From: Lacicoccus alkaliphilus DSM 16010
GTDB taxonomy: Bacteria; Bacillota; Bacilli; Staphylococcales; Salinicoccaceae
Reading direction: 5' to 3'
Assembly (NCBI RefSeq): GCF_900142805.1
Contig: NZ_FRCF01000014.1
Location: 1 to 64,000, forward strand
Length of the DNA: 64,000 bases
The notes beneath the pieces are model-generated. The model made no database searches, was not told the origin of the DNA, and saw only the letters and a list, made by a program, of their open reading frames with translations. How positions within the stretch are numbered: position 1 is the stretch's first letter; every line of letters begins with the position of its first letter. Of the stretch, positions 42,796 to 51,875 are shown one piece after another. The position numbers were made by a program, and so were the translations under genes.

Positions 42796-43566
42796 TTGAG
42801 TCAATCATTTGAAGACAAAATCGTGTTGATTACGGGCGGTGCCGGCGGCATCGGTCAGGCAGGCGCCAAGGAATTTTTGGACAGAGGGGCTTCAGTCGTA
42901 TTGGTCGACTTGAATGAAGAGGCGTTGAAGCAGGCTTCAGAAAATCTCGGATCAGACAAAGTCCATACCATTACAGGGGACGTCACGGATGAAGAAAGTG
43001 TGAAGAATTATGTAGAGGAAACCGTCGAGAAGTTCGATAAGATCGATGTGTTCTTCAACAATGCAGGCATCAACGGACCGTTCAAGAACATTAAGGACCT
43101 GGACAAGAAAGAATTCGATATGATCATGAACATCAATACCACCGGCGTATTTTTAGGCATGAAATACGTCATCAGACAGATGGAGCAGCAGGGCCACGGT
43201 GCCATCGTCAATACGGCATCCAATGCTGCATACATCGGTTCGGCCGGGATGGCAGGCTATATCGCTTCAAAGCATGCGGTCGCAGGCTTGACCAAAACAG
43301 CCGCCCTGGAAGTGGCCGGCGACAACATCAGGGTCAATGCCGTCGCACCTGCCGCGATCGATACGGATATGCTGTCGGATATCCAAAATAACCTGACGCC
43401 AGGTGAGCCGGAAAAATCAGGTGAAGCCATCAAGCAGGGTATTCCCTTCGGACGTTTCGGCACACCGGAGGAAGTGGCGAAAGTGGTCGCATTCCTCGCT
43501 TCCGATGATGCCAAGTTCGTCACGGGTTCGCTCTATAATGTGGACGGTGGCATGCAGGCGGATTGA
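42796..43566 (+). CDS. short-chain dehydrogenase/reductase
   Basis: A 256-residue classical SDR. It shows TGGAGGIGQAG for the nucleotide, NNAGI, the catalytic serine and tyrosine (ASNAAYIGSAGMAGYIASKHA) and the C-terminal VTGSLYNVDGGM. The Asp after the second strand (VLVDLN) favours NAD over NADP. The start is a TTG with AGAGGGGG upstream. The substrate is unknown; control by CcpA suggests a role in overflow or alcohol/diol metabolism. Confidence 0.88.
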   Translation: MSQSFEDKIVLITGGAGGIGQAGAKEFLDRGASVVLVDLNEEALKQASENLGSDKVHTITGDVTDEESVKNYVEETVEKFDKIDVFFNNAGINGPFKNIKDLDKKEFDMIMNINTTGVFLGMKYVIRQMEQQGHGAIVNTASNAAYIGSAGMAGYIASKHAVAGLTKTAALEVAGDNIRVNAVAPAAIDTDMLSDIQNNLTPGEPEKSGEAIKQGIPFGRFGTPEEVAKVVAFLASDDAKFVTGSLYNVDGGMQAD

Positions 43567-43573
43567 CGAAAAT

Positions 43574-43620
43574 AAAACAAGCGATGAGGGTCGGTAAACC
43601 GCCTCATCGCTTGTTTTGTT
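43574..43620. terminator. bidirectional rho-independent terminator
   Basis: AAAACAAGCGATGAGG pairs perfectly with CCTCATCGCTTGTTTT across an 11-base loop, between the SDR gene and the convergent hydrolase gene. Confidence 0.88.
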
Positions 43621-44259
43621 TTAAAGCTTCTCCAACAGCCACCGCGCCACGTCTGCCTTGTTTTCATCGCCGACTGCGTGGGCTGTCTCATATGTCGTAT
43701 AAGTGACATCCGCACCTTTTTCCTTAAAATACTTCTCGTTCTTCCGGCCGACTTCGGGCGGGAATAATTCGTCCTCCCGGCCGTCCGACAGAAAGACATC
43801 AAGATGTGTCACATCCTTGACGCCGTACCTCTCTTCCAGAAATTCCGGGACATACCCATTCATCGAGACGATGCCGGCGATTTCATCACCCATCACCATG
43901 GCGAGCGCATTGGACAGGATAGCCCCTTGGCTGAAGCCGCCGAGATATACATGGTTCTCATCCACCGGGTATTCATCGATCACATCTTTTATGAATGCCG
44001 GCATTTTCTTCATACAATCATCGAACGTCTCCATGTCCGGTTTTCCGAAATCCTCGAGATGATAATAAGCATAGCCGTTTTTGTATTCCATATCACCGCG
44101 GACCCCCACGACGATGAAGTCATCCATGATGCCGCCGAAGTTGATCCATGCAAATTCTTCATGGTGGCCGATGCCGTGGAACGCGAACAGAATCGGATAT
44201 TCTTTATTCTCATCGTAGTTCTGCGGTGTCTTCACTTCATAATAATAAGTATCCTGCAC
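43621..44259 (-). CDS. alpha/beta hydrolase, carboxylesterase/phospholipase type
   Basis: A 212-residue serine hydrolase. The nucleophile elbow is GGFSQGA; the acid and base are in DGREDELFP and ETAHAVG. The oxyanion-hole region is FAFHGIGHHEE. The size and the GFSQG motif fit the carboxylesterase/acyl-protein thioesterase group (Pfam Abhydrolase_2). The physiological ester is unknown. A stand-alone gene. Confidence 0.83.
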   Translation of the reverse strand: MQDTYYYEVKTPQNYDENKEYPILFAFHGIGHHEEFAWINFGGIMDDFIVVGVRGDMEYKNGYAYYHLEDFGKPDMETFDDCMKKMPAFIKDVIDEYPVDENHVYLGGFSQGAILSNALAMVMGDEIAGIVSMNGYVPEFLEERYGVKDVTHLDVFLSDGREDELFPPEVGRKNEKYFKEKGADVTYTTYETAHAVGDENKADVARWLLEKL

Positions 44260-44320
44260 AATTCTGCCTCCTAATTGTCATGTTACCCACCATTATATGG
44301 TAAAGACACGCCTTAAGAAA

Positions 44321-44758
44321 TCAATTCGCACTGATCATCCAGTCGATACCATACTTATCCTCGAATGACCCGAACAACGATGTCCACTCGGCCGGACCCA
44401 AAGGCATATGAATCCGTGCCGCCGCACTTGAAGCTTTCCCGAAGAAAGCACCCGCCGTCCCGACCGCCTCTTCATCATCACCATCAAAGACGAAGGCCAC
44501 CTGCGCCCCTTCATTATTGATCTCTTTTCCGCCCCATGTGCTGCTGATGAAGATCGGCTCCCCCAGAATCTTTATCTCTGCGTTCATGACGAATTTTTCC
44601 GCTTCCTCTTCAGACATCTTAAACTCCTCAGACGCACCTTCGAACATTTCATGATCCGCTTTCGTCACCGACACCACTTCCGCATCAAAATATTCCACGT
44701 AATAATCGATTGCTTCAAGCGCATTCTGGAAATTGAAATAGGGAATGACCTTGAACAT
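44321..44758 (-). CDS. PhnB-like VOC superfamily protein
   Basis: A 145-residue protein of the PhnB/3-demethylubiquinone-like VOC group, starting MFKVIPYFNFQNALEAIDYY and ending LFGSFEDKYGIDWMISAN. The WTSLFGSFEDKYGI(D)W ending is diagnostic for this group. No reaction is established for the group, and binding of a small molecule is the safest reading. AGGAGGGG precedes the ATG. Confidence 0.8.
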   Translation of the reverse strand: MFKVIPYFNFQNALEAIDYYVEYFDAEVVSVTKADHEMFEGASEEFKMSEEEAEKFVMNAEIKILGEPIFISSTWGGKEINNEGAQVAFVFDGDDEEAVGTAGAFFGKASSAAARIHMPLGPAEWTSLFGSFEDKYGIDWMISAN

Positions 44759-44837
44759 GGGAACCCCTCCTGTAATGACGATATATTAATGTATTAATTA
44801 TATAATAACCCCATCACAAAGTGAATTATTACACCTC

Positions 44838-45533
44838 TCACTCGCTTAAATCTTTGATCACCTGCCCGAGCAGCGGGTCGAAGTCCAGACTCGCTGTCAT
44901 TTCATAAGACACATGAAGGTCCAGTCCCTCTACCATATCTTTGATTTTTGATGTCATGTAGCCATCATATAAAAATAAAGGCACGATGATCAGTTGCCGG
45001 TACTTCCCGGAGATTTCAGGCAGCAGTTTTTCAAAGTTCAGCTTTCCGTACAGCATCATCGCATGGGCATCGCACCCGAGGTCCAGATTTTCCGTGAAGG
45101 ATTCAAGTGCTTCATCCGCTTCCGGGAAGCGCGGATTGCCATGGGCAATGATGACGGCAGCTGTACCGTCCTTTGCCGGAGCATCGTCCACTCGCTGCCT
45201 GATGATTTCTTTTACCAATGGATGGGCGGTGAGGACCGGCCGCACTTCAATCTCCACTTCGGGATGCGAGGTTCTGAAACTGCGTACGATTTCCGGTATA
45301 TCCTCCTTCACGTGGGACGCCGGCAGTATGAACAGCGGTGTGATCACGATATGTCCTGCCCCGTCCGCAATCAGCCGGTCGATCACGATATGGGCATTCT
45401 GTGTATCACTTTCCAAAAACGCGGTTGAAAATTCAAGATCATAAGGTGCCATCAGTGCATCGATACGCGCATTCAGCTTCTCGTTCAAATCGCCCCGTCT
45501 GACACCGTGGGCAAGCAGCAGATGTCTGATCAT
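44838..45533 (-). CDS. sirohydrochlorin ferrochelatase / CbiX-type chelatase
   Basis: A 231-residue protein of two CbiX-like halves. The first metal-site histidine is in LLAHGVRRGD, the second half has IIAHGNPRFPEAD, and PLFILPASHVKEDIPEI carries another conserved histidine. Such enzymes insert Fe2+ (siroheme) or Co2+ (cobalamin) into sirohydrochlorin. No siroheme genes are next to it, so the metal cannot be told. Two-domain length fits SirB. Confidence 0.85.
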   Translation of the reverse strand: MIRHLLLAHGVRRGDLNEKLNARIDALMAPYDLEFSTAFLESDTQNAHIVIDRLIADGAGHIVITPLFILPASHVKEDIPEIVRSFRTSHPEVEIEVRPVLTAHPLVKEIIRQRVDDAPAKDGTAAVIIAHGNPRFPEADEALESFTENLDLGCDAHAMMLYGKLNFEKLLPEISGKYRQLIIVPLFLYDGYMTSKIKDMVEGLDLHVSYEMTASLDFDPLLGQVIKDLSE

Positions 45534-45662
45534 AAGACACTTCCTTTCCTTTAATTTTATACAATACCCCTTTCCCGCCGCATCAATGCCTGCTTTTGAT
45601 TAATCACCGGCGCTGTGGAATAATTGAATCAAACACTGATCACTCAGAACTTTGGAGAGGAT

Positions 45663-46826
45663 ATGAAATTGAAGACATTACAGGATTTGAATCATGAAGA
45701 GCGTTTGAATTTGGTCGAAGAGACCGCGAAAACCTTCAAGGCAACGGCCCGGGAACATGATGAAAACATCACTTTCCCGTTCGATAATTTCAAGGTGCTG
45801 AAGAGCATCGGTTATCCTGCCCTTTCCGTCCCGAAAGAATATGGTGGCGGCGGCATCAGCCTCGCCGAATTGATGAAGCATCAGGAAACCATCGCGAAAT
45901 ATGATGCGGCCACCGCACTGTCCATCGGCTGGCATATGGGCATCATCATGGACCTTGGTGAAAAGAAGACGTGGGAGGCGTCGAAGTATAGAAAGGTCGC
46001 GACGGATGTGATTGAAAACGGTGCCCTCATCAACAACCTCGCCACCGAACCCGCAACCGGGAGCCCGACACGCGGCGGGAAACCGGAGACGACGGCAGTC
46101 AAGGACGGTGAGTTCTGGATCCTGAACGGCAGGAAGACCTTCGCCACACTCTCCCCCGTCCTGAAATATGCCTCAGTCAGTGCGACCATCGAGGCCACCG
46201 GTGAAGTCGGGGATTTCATCGTCGATACAGGCCTCGAGGGTGTCCGCATCGACGAAACATGGAACTCGATCGCCATGCGGGCAAGCGGCAGTCATGACTT
46301 CATCATGGAGGAGGTGCGGGTGGAGGCAGACGACCTCGTTTCATTCAGGACACCGGGTAAAAAGGACCCGTCAGGGTGGCTCCTGCATATCCCCGCCTGT
46401 TACCTCGGCATCGCGAAAGCGGCACAGACGGCAGCGGTGAAGTTCGCAAAAAGCTACTCCCCCAACAGCATCGCAGGGACGATTTCAGAACTGCCGAATG
46501 TGCAGGAGAAAATCGGCAGGATGGAGCTCGCAGTCATGGAGTCGGAGGCATTCCTTTATTCCACGGCAAAGCAGTGGGACACAGCGAACAATGAAGAAAG
46601 AAAAGAGATGGGCCCGGTGCTCGGGGCCGTGAAGACATCCGTCGTCAACAAAGCCGTGGAAATCGTCGACCTCGCCATGCGCACCGTCGGCGCGAAGAGC
46701 CTGAATGCGGATGACGAACTGCAGAGGCATTACAGGAATGTCCGCGCAGGGCTCCACAACCCGCCGATGGATGACATGGTCATCATCAACCTTGCGAAAT
46801 CTGCCATTGAAAGGACTGAAGTGTAA
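45663..46826 (+). CDS. acyl-CoA dehydrogenase family protein
   Basis: A 387-residue flavoprotein. It follows the family order: N-terminal helices with ALSVPKEYGGGGISLAEL, the FAD strand region NNLATEPATGSPTRGG and NGRKTFATLSP, then the C-terminal helical domain. The catalytic glutamate of typical enzymes is not obvious, and overall it resembles the DszC/SfnB-like branch, so a role in desulfurisation or monooxygenation is also possible. The ATG at 45663 has TGGAGAGG ahead. It is one base upstream of the nucleoside hydrolase gene. Confidence 0.82.
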   Translation: MKLKTLQDLNHEERLNLVEETAKTFKATAREHDENITFPFDNFKVLKSIGYPALSVPKEYGGGGISLAELMKHQETIAKYDAATALSIGWHMGIIMDLGEKKTWEASKYRKVATDVIENGALINNLATEPATGSPTRGGKPETTAVKDGEFWILNGRKTFATLSPVLKYASVSATIEATGEVGDFIVDTGLEGVRIDETWNSIAMRASGSHDFIMEEVRVEADDLVSFRTPGKKDPSGWLLHIPACYLGIAKAAQTAAVKFAKSYSPNSIAGTISELPNVQEKIGRMELAVMESEAFLYSTAKQWDTANNEERKEMGPVLGAVKTSVVNKAVEIVDLAMRTVGAKSLNADDELQRHYRNVRAGLHNPPMDDMVIINLAKSAIERTEV

Positions 46827-46827
46827 T

Positions 46828-47757
46828 ATGGAGAAAATCATAATGGATGTCGACACCGGCATCGATGACGCCCTGGCGATATTGTACGCAATCGAAAGCA
46901 AACAGCTGGATATATTGGGGATCACCACCGTCAACGGTAACGTTCCCCTCGATTACGTCACGAAGAACACGCTTAAAATACTGTCACTCGCCGGAGAGAA
47001 CGACATCCCCGTCTATCCGGGGGCGGTCGAACCTTATTTGAGGGAAGCCGTCCATGAGTTCAAAGTGCACGGGAACGACGGCATCGGCAACGCACTCGAT
47101 GACATGGTGGTGACAAAGCCGCTCGAGGACACCTTTGCAGCGGACTTCATCATTGAAAGTGCACGTGAACACAAAGAAGAATTGACCCTCATCATGGTCG
47201 GCCCGCTGACCAATCTGGCACTCGCCTTGAAAAAAGCACCTGAGATCAAAGACATGATCGGACGGGTCGTCATCATGGGCGGCGTCGTGTCGGATGCCGG
47301 TTACGGCAACATGCTGCCGACATCCGAGTTCAACATTTTTGCAGATGCGGAAGCGGCGAAAGTCGTCTTCCATAAAGGACTCGACATCACTCTCGTCAGC
47401 CTCGACGTCACACATCAGGTGATGATGACCGATGAACATGTGGAAAAGCTCAAAGGCACGAAATATTATGACTTCGTCAAAGACGCGACGGATGAATATA
47501 TGGATTATGGCCTCAGGCTCTACGGCAAAAGACAGTGCGCACTGCATGATCCCCTCACGGTCGGTTACGTGCTCGATCCCAACCTGCTTGAAACGAAAGC
47601 CTGCCATGTCGATGTGGAGACTTCGAGCCCCTTGAGCTACGGTCAGACCATCTGCGACTTCCGGGGGCTGCTCGGTAAGGCACCGAACGTGAAGATCTGC
47701 CTCGGCGTCGACAGCGGACGGTTCCTGGAGGACTTCGTGGAGAAGCTGGGTGGATGA
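46828..47757 (+). CDS. inosine/uridine-preferring nucleoside hydrolase
   Basis: A 309-residue ribohydrolase that splits ribonucleosides into base and ribose. The calcium site is MDVDTGIDDALAI; the central VGPLTNLALALKKAP and the C-terminal ALHDPLTVGYVL with the last Asp ligand are present. The ATG at 46828 lies directly behind the stop of the dehydrogenase gene; the longer frame has no start support. The pairing with an acyl-CoA-dehydrogenase-like gene has no obvious pathway meaning. Confidence 0.92.
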   Translation: MEKIIMDVDTGIDDALAILYAIESKQLDILGITTVNGNVPLDYVTKNTLKILSLAGENDIPVYPGAVEPYLREAVHEFKVHGNDGIGNALDDMVVTKPLEDTFAADFIIESAREHKEELTLIMVGPLTNLALALKKAPEIKDMIGRVVIMGGVVSDAGYGNMLPTSEFNIFADAEAAKVVFHKGLDITLVSLDVTHQVMMTDEHVEKLKGTKYYDFVKDATDEYMDYGLRLYGKRQCALHDPLTVGYVLDPNLLETKACHVDVETSSPLSYGQTICDFRGLLGKAPNVKICLGVDSGRFLEDFVEKLGG

Positions 47758-47874
47758 TCACTCACCTGCCTTGAAGCCGAGCCTCTGATGCGTACTTATT
47801 GTGGATGAGAGAAAGCAACAGCTTCCAGGCAGCCAGTGATCGACGACGTTATCATAAATCTTAATCACACCAAA

Positions 47875-47917
47875 CGGAAGCGGAGCCTTTTCAGGTTCCG
47901 CTTCCGCTTTCCTTTCA
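47875..47917 (+). terminator. rho-independent terminator
   Basis: CGGAAGCGGAGCC pairs with GGTTCCGCTTCCG (one mismatch) across TTTTCA, followed by a T-rich stretch. The 117 bases between the nucleoside hydrolase stop and this hairpin show no gene. Confidence 0.75.
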
Positions 47918-48023
47918 TACCAGCACTTACAGCATAATATTGGGAATTAAATCACATAATTGTTATAATGGATGCTCAAAGCTTTCATCAGCTTTACCAT
48001 CATTATTGAAAAGGAGTCAATAC

Positions 48024-48953
48024 ATGTTGTTCAATTTCAATTTCATGAGATTCATGTTATTTGGAATTTTATTTTCATCCCTGGTTGCAGGAGGGTGTGG
48101 CACTGACAGGACGGAGGCTGATGATTTCAGCGGTGGTGGCCCCGGTCTGAACTACAGTGAAGAAATGGACTTCACGATCACCGGGGTGGATCTCGGCGCC
48201 GGACATACTGCAGTGATCAATGATGCAACAGAAGCGTATGACAGCCTGGAGGGATGGCAGCAGGACAATGCATCTGCCGCTGCGATGCTTGCCGAACTTG
48301 ATGATGCCGTGGAGAATGAAGAACCGATCGCCGTCGCGGCATGGTCACCCCACTTCAAGTTCTCACAATATGACCTCAAATATCTGGAGGACCCTGAAAG
48401 CATCTTTGGTGAGGGAGAGAGCATGAGGACGATTGTCAGAACAGGACTGGAAGAAGACCTGCCCGGGGCCTATGCCATCCTGGACAGCATCCAATTTGAG
48501 ATGGAGACGATTGAAGAAGCGGTGCTGCAAGGCTCAGACCCGGCGTCCGACCATGCTCAGATCGCCCGCGAGTGGGTGGCAGCAAACCAGGATGCAGTTG
48601 AAGAATGGACATCCGGCGCAGCGCCTGCAGAAGGTGTGCCCGTCGCACTGGTCACAACATACCGGGATGATGCACTCTTCACAGCCAATGTGGCTGCTGC
48701 TGCTTTAAGCCAGCATGGATTCGATGTCACATTGACTGTATTAGATACACTCTCCCTGTTTGAAGCCATTTCTGCAGGCGATGCGGATGCCTCCCTTTCC
48801 CCGTGGCTCCCCATTACAGATGAAACTTATTATAATGAATACTCAAATCAGATTGATGATCTGGGACCGCATACGGAAGGTGCCAAAATTGGCATCGCCG
48901 TCCCTGAATATATGAGTGTCGATTCACTCGAAGACCTGGCACCAAAAAATTGA
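48024..48953 (+). CDS. glycine betaine/proline betaine-type binding lipoprotein (OpuAC family)
   Basis: A 309-residue lipoprotein with lipobox VAGGC. The fold is in OpuAC domain order: the lobe with VDLGAGHTAVINDATEAYDSLEGWQ and AVAAWSPHFKFSQYDLKYLEDP comes first, then VALVTTYRDDALFTANVAAAAL and DASLSPWLPITDETYY. Tryptophans in WSPHF and SPWLP are candidates for the aromatic cage that binds trimethylammonium. It should scavenge a compatible solute. No opuAA/opuAB genes lie next to it, so it may feed a transporter elsewhere. AAAAGGAG precedes the ATG at 48024. Confidence 0.82.
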   Translation: MLFNFNFMRFMLFGILFSSLVAGGCGTDRTEADDFSGGGPGLNYSEEMDFTITGVDLGAGHTAVINDATEAYDSLEGWQQDNASAAAMLAELDDAVENEEPIAVAAWSPHFKFSQYDLKYLEDPESIFGEGESMRTIVRTGLEEDLPGAYAILDSIQFEMETIEEAVLQGSDPASDHAQIAREWVAANQDAVEEWTSGAAPAEGVPVALVTTYRDDALFTANVAAAALSQHGFDVTLTVLDTLSLFEAISAGDADASLSPWLPITDETYYNEYSNQIDDLGPHTEGAKIGIAVPEYMSVDSLEDLAPKN

Positions 48954-48960
48954 CACACTT

Positions 48961-49000
48961 AAGACACCCCCGGAAGCTTGATTGCTTCCGGGGGTGTCTT
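48961..49000. terminator. strong hairpin, probable terminator
   Basis: AAGACACCCCCGGAAGC faces GCTTCCGGGGGTGTCTT across TTGATT, 17 perfect pairs. The T run behind it is weak. It divides the betaine-binding protein gene from the convergent small gene at 49026. Confidence 0.75.
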
Positions 49001-49025
49001 CTTGGAGCGGAAGTGTCCCACTCTC

Positions 49026-49301
49026 TTAATCATTCAATTCATCGTCAGGCAACTCTCCAGATTGACGATCTGCATTCCGTTGGCGCACTGCTTCTTTGAA
49101 CTGATTGACTGCAGATACGAACGAAGCCTTTTCATTGGCAAAAACCTGCTCCAACGCTTCCCCTTCATATCCTTCCTCAATCAAATCGGCACGCAGTCCT
49201 TCAGAGAAATCGTCAATGACCTCCCGGGACTGGGAGCCGTCTTTTTCTAATGCCTTATCGTTCATCCCATCTCCTGGCGTATTGCCTTCAGCCTGTGCCA
49301 T
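49026..49301 (-). CDS. small acidic hypothetical protein
   Basis: A 91-residue protein, strongly acidic, with no signal peptide or membrane helix. It starts MAQAEGNTPGDGMNDKALEK and the middle, EGLRADLIEEGYEGEALEQVF, is predicted as helix; the end is DRQSGELPDDELND. It lies four bases after the DUF2867-type gene and shares its message, with GGGGAGG inside the end of that gene. No function is recognised. It could be a salt-adapted helical stabiliser or a partner of the upstream enzyme. Confidence 0.6.
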   Translation of the reverse strand: MAQAEGNTPGDGMNDKALEKDGSQSREVIDDFSEGLRADLIEEGYEGEALEQVFANEKASFVSAVNQFKEAVRQRNADRQSGELPDDELND

Positions 49302-49305
49302 CTTC

Positions 49306-50739
49306 CTATGCCCTCCCCGCATGCGGACTCGATACATACCTTGCATATTTTGATCCGAGCATATCAGCGAGCAGGCGTGTCTCGAATCCAAATGCCTTCA
49401 TGACAAGGAGATGGACCTTCGCCTGGGTCAACGTATAGACGAACCATGGCAGGGTCGGTTCATATTCATGCAGTGCGATGAGCACTTCATCGGTATCCAG
49501 AATCCGGCGGAATTCAAGACGTGCACGGCCGCCATCATCAGTCCTTGAAAATTGTCCGCCCTTGATGTAGAACAACAAACGGTCTTCATATGAACGTTCA
49601 TCCGACTTTTCAAAAACCAGTATCGGATTTTTGAAGAAAGGCAGCGTGATCGATGTTTCATTTTGATCGACGCTTGTATTGATCAACTTGCCGCCGATCC
49701 TCGACAGCCAGTTGATATAATAATCTGCTGTATCTTCGATCGACCATTGTGCCGGAATCCTGATGCGCTGTACGGATTTCACATCATTCTTCTCCAGATC
49801 CTTCTTCTGAAGTATCCCCCCGCCCGAGGAACTACTCTGATCAAGTTCACCTTCGAGTGCGATCCTCACGCTTTCTTTGAAGGTGGTCGGCGCGTTGGAG
49901 ATGCCCTCGACATAATTCTCCTCTTTCATGACCATGCTGTGGGTGAGGCTGTCGAGCAATGGATAGACCATTTCCTTCGGTTTCTGTGCGACCACGCTCA
50001 CCCATAGTTTTGAGAGGAAAATCGGTATGATGGGGACATCCACCATCGGCAGCTTTTTATCCATCACTTCGGCCGTCTCCTCGAACAATTGGCGGTAACT
50101 CTTCTCTTCCGGGCCGCCGATGTCGATGGATTCGCTCTGCTCCGGTTTGCGTGTCACGAGTTTTGTGAGTCCCGTGATGACATCCTTCAACGCCACCGGA
50201 TGTGTACGGTTGTATGCCCATGCCGGCAGCAGCAGCCCCGGCAGACGCTTCACGAGATTATGGAGGATCGGGAATGATGAGCCCTTCGGGCCGACGATCA
50301 GTCCCGCACGCATTGTGGAGACGGGGATGCCGTAGGACCCGAGTATCCTCTCGCACTCCAGACGGCTCTCGAGATGAGTCGACAGCTCATCATCATCCGG
50401 TACGATGCCGCTGAGATAGATGATGTGATCGATGTCATGCTTTTTCGCCGCCCAGGCGAAATTGTCCGCAAGGATCGCATCCTTGTCAGCGAACGTGCCC
50501 TGGTCGAGCTTGGAGGACGGCTGCATGGAATGGACGAGGTAGATGGCGATGTCCACCCCTTCCATCACCTTCTCGACGTCCAGCTGCGAATAAAGATCCG
50601 CCTCCTTCCAGGTGACGTTCTCCTCATCTTCCTTATTATCAATATTCCTTGAGACTGCGATGATTTCGTACTCTTCTTTCAGGCTTTCCATCAAGTTCCC
50701 GCCGATGTAACCCGACGCGCCGGTCAATAATATTTTCAT
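49306..50739 (-). CDS. NAD(P)-binding epimerase-like protein with C-terminal DUF2867 domain
   Basis: A 477-residue protein. Residues 1-270 are an extended SDR fold of the NmrA/YbjT type (MKILLTGASGYIGGNLMESL, IYLVHSMQP, IIYLSGIVPDD, RAGLIVGPKGSSFPILHNLV). Residues about 310-470 match the DUF2867 domain (WFVYTLTQAKVHLLVMKAFG near the end). The usual catalytic Tyr-x3-Lys is not clear, so it may sense redox or bind NADPH rather than catalyse. It is followed in the same message by the small acidic gene. Confidence 0.82.
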   Translation of the reverse strand: MKILLTGASGYIGGNLMESLKEEYEIIAVSRNIDNKEDEENVTWKEADLYSQLDVEKVMEGVDIAIYLVHSMQPSSKLDQGTFADKDAILADNFAWAAKKHDIDHIIYLSGIVPDDDELSTHLESRLECERILGSYGIPVSTMRAGLIVGPKGSSFPILHNLVKRLPGLLLPAWAYNRTHPVALKDVITGLTKLVTRKPEQSESIDIGGPEEKSYRQLFEETAEVMDKKLPMVDVPIIPIFLSKLWVSVVAQKPKEMVYPLLDSLTHSMVMKEENYVEGISNAPTTFKESVRIALEGELDQSSSSGGGILQKKDLEKNDVKSVQRIRIPAQWSIEDTADYYINWLSRIGGKLINTSVDQNETSITLPFFKNPILVFEKSDERSYEDRLLFYIKGGQFSRTDDGGRARLEFRRILDTDEVLIALHEYEPTLPWFVYTLTQAKVHLLVMKAFGFETRLLADMLGSKYARYVSSPHAGRA

Positions 50740-50873
50740 CTAAGCACCCCTTCATGAATAGTTATGTACTTATACCCTGTAACCTGACATATATGTATTA
50801 AAAAAAAGATTCTAGATAAGCCAATTCGATATAAAAAATACACGCCCTACTTTGAGGGCATGTATTTATATGA

Positions 50874-51875
50874 TTACTTACTTTCGAAGAAAGCCAGCTC
50901 TTTCCCGGCACCCTTCAGCTCCTTCTCCTTCAGGACATAGCTGAGCAGGTCGAGCATGATCCTTGCGGCAGTCTGCCCCGTCATCCCCGTCGGGTCATAC
51001 TGCGGTGCGACCTCAACCAAATCGAATCCGATCACTTCGCCGTGCCCTGCAATGGCTTTAAGGAAGTCATTCACTTCATCATAGAGCAGTCCGCCCGGTG
51101 AAGGTGTGCCCGTCCCCGGTGCTATGGAAGGGTCGACACCGTCGATATCGATTGTAATGTAGTACTTCTCGCCTTCCGGAATGAGGTCGAGCAGACCCTG
51201 GATGCCCTTCATGCGCATCTTCTTCGGCGACAGTATTGTAGAACCGTAGTCCCTCGCCGCATCGACATCTTCCTTCTTGCTGCTGCTGATACCGCGAATA
51301 CCGAACTGGTAGATATTCTCCACATGATCAAGCTCCGATAACCTCCGGATGCAGTTGCCGTGGCCGTAACGCATGCCCGACCTATGGTCTGCCCAATCAA
51401 GATGTGCATCGATCTGAATGACATGAAACGGACCGAGGTCCTCCAAACCCTTGCCGATAGGAGCGGTAATCGAATGATCGCCGCCGATGATCACCGGCAT
51501 GGCACCCTGTGAAACGATCTTCCTCACCATCTCCTCAGTATTGTCGTGACTCTGCATGATGTCCCCATGGACGATGTCCACATCACCACAGTCCAATACT
51601 TTCCAATCAGGTCCAAGGTAAGTGATATCATTTTCAATATCATACGCACCCTCCAGGCCAAAACTGTATAATGTCGATCCTTCACGCACTGCCCTCGGCC
51701 CCATTCTTGCGCCCGACTTCCATTGTGTCCCCATGTCGTTCGGTACACCGATCACCGCGACATCCGCCTCCATCTCGGAAAGCTTCTCCACGTCATCACA
51801 AATCGGGTACTTTCCAAAAGTGCTGATGCCTGTGAACGGCAGATTCAAAAATTGTTTTTCATCCGGTCTTACCAT
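50874..51875 (-). CDS. agmatinase/arginase family ureohydrolase
   Basis: A 333-residue ureohydrolase with the complete manganese site: GGDHSIT, QIDAHLDWAD and TIDIDGVDPSIAPGTGTPSPGG. It differs clearly from the enzyme at 37473 and has an N-terminal extension of about 40 residues. The substrate may be agmatine, guanidinopropionate or a related guanidino acid. It is divergent from a YjiH-type membrane protein across a 380-base A+T-rich control region, which suggests that transport and hydrolysis are controlled together. Confidence 0.88.
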   Translation of the reverse strand: MVRPDEKQFLNLPFTGISTFGKYPICDDVEKLSEMEADVAVIGVPNDMGTQWKSGARMGPRAVREGSTLYSFGLEGAYDIENDITYLGPDWKVLDCGDVDIVHGDIMQSHDNTEEMVRKIVSQGAMPVIIGGDHSITAPIGKGLEDLGPFHVIQIDAHLDWADHRSGMRYGHGNCIRRLSELDHVENIYQFGIRGISSSKKEDVDAARDYGSTILSPKKMRMKGIQGLLDLIPEGEKYYITIDIDGVDPSIAPGTGTPSPGGLLYDEVNDFLKAIAGHGEVIGFDLVEVAPQYDPTGMTGQTAARIMLDLLSYVLKEKELKGAGKELAFFESK

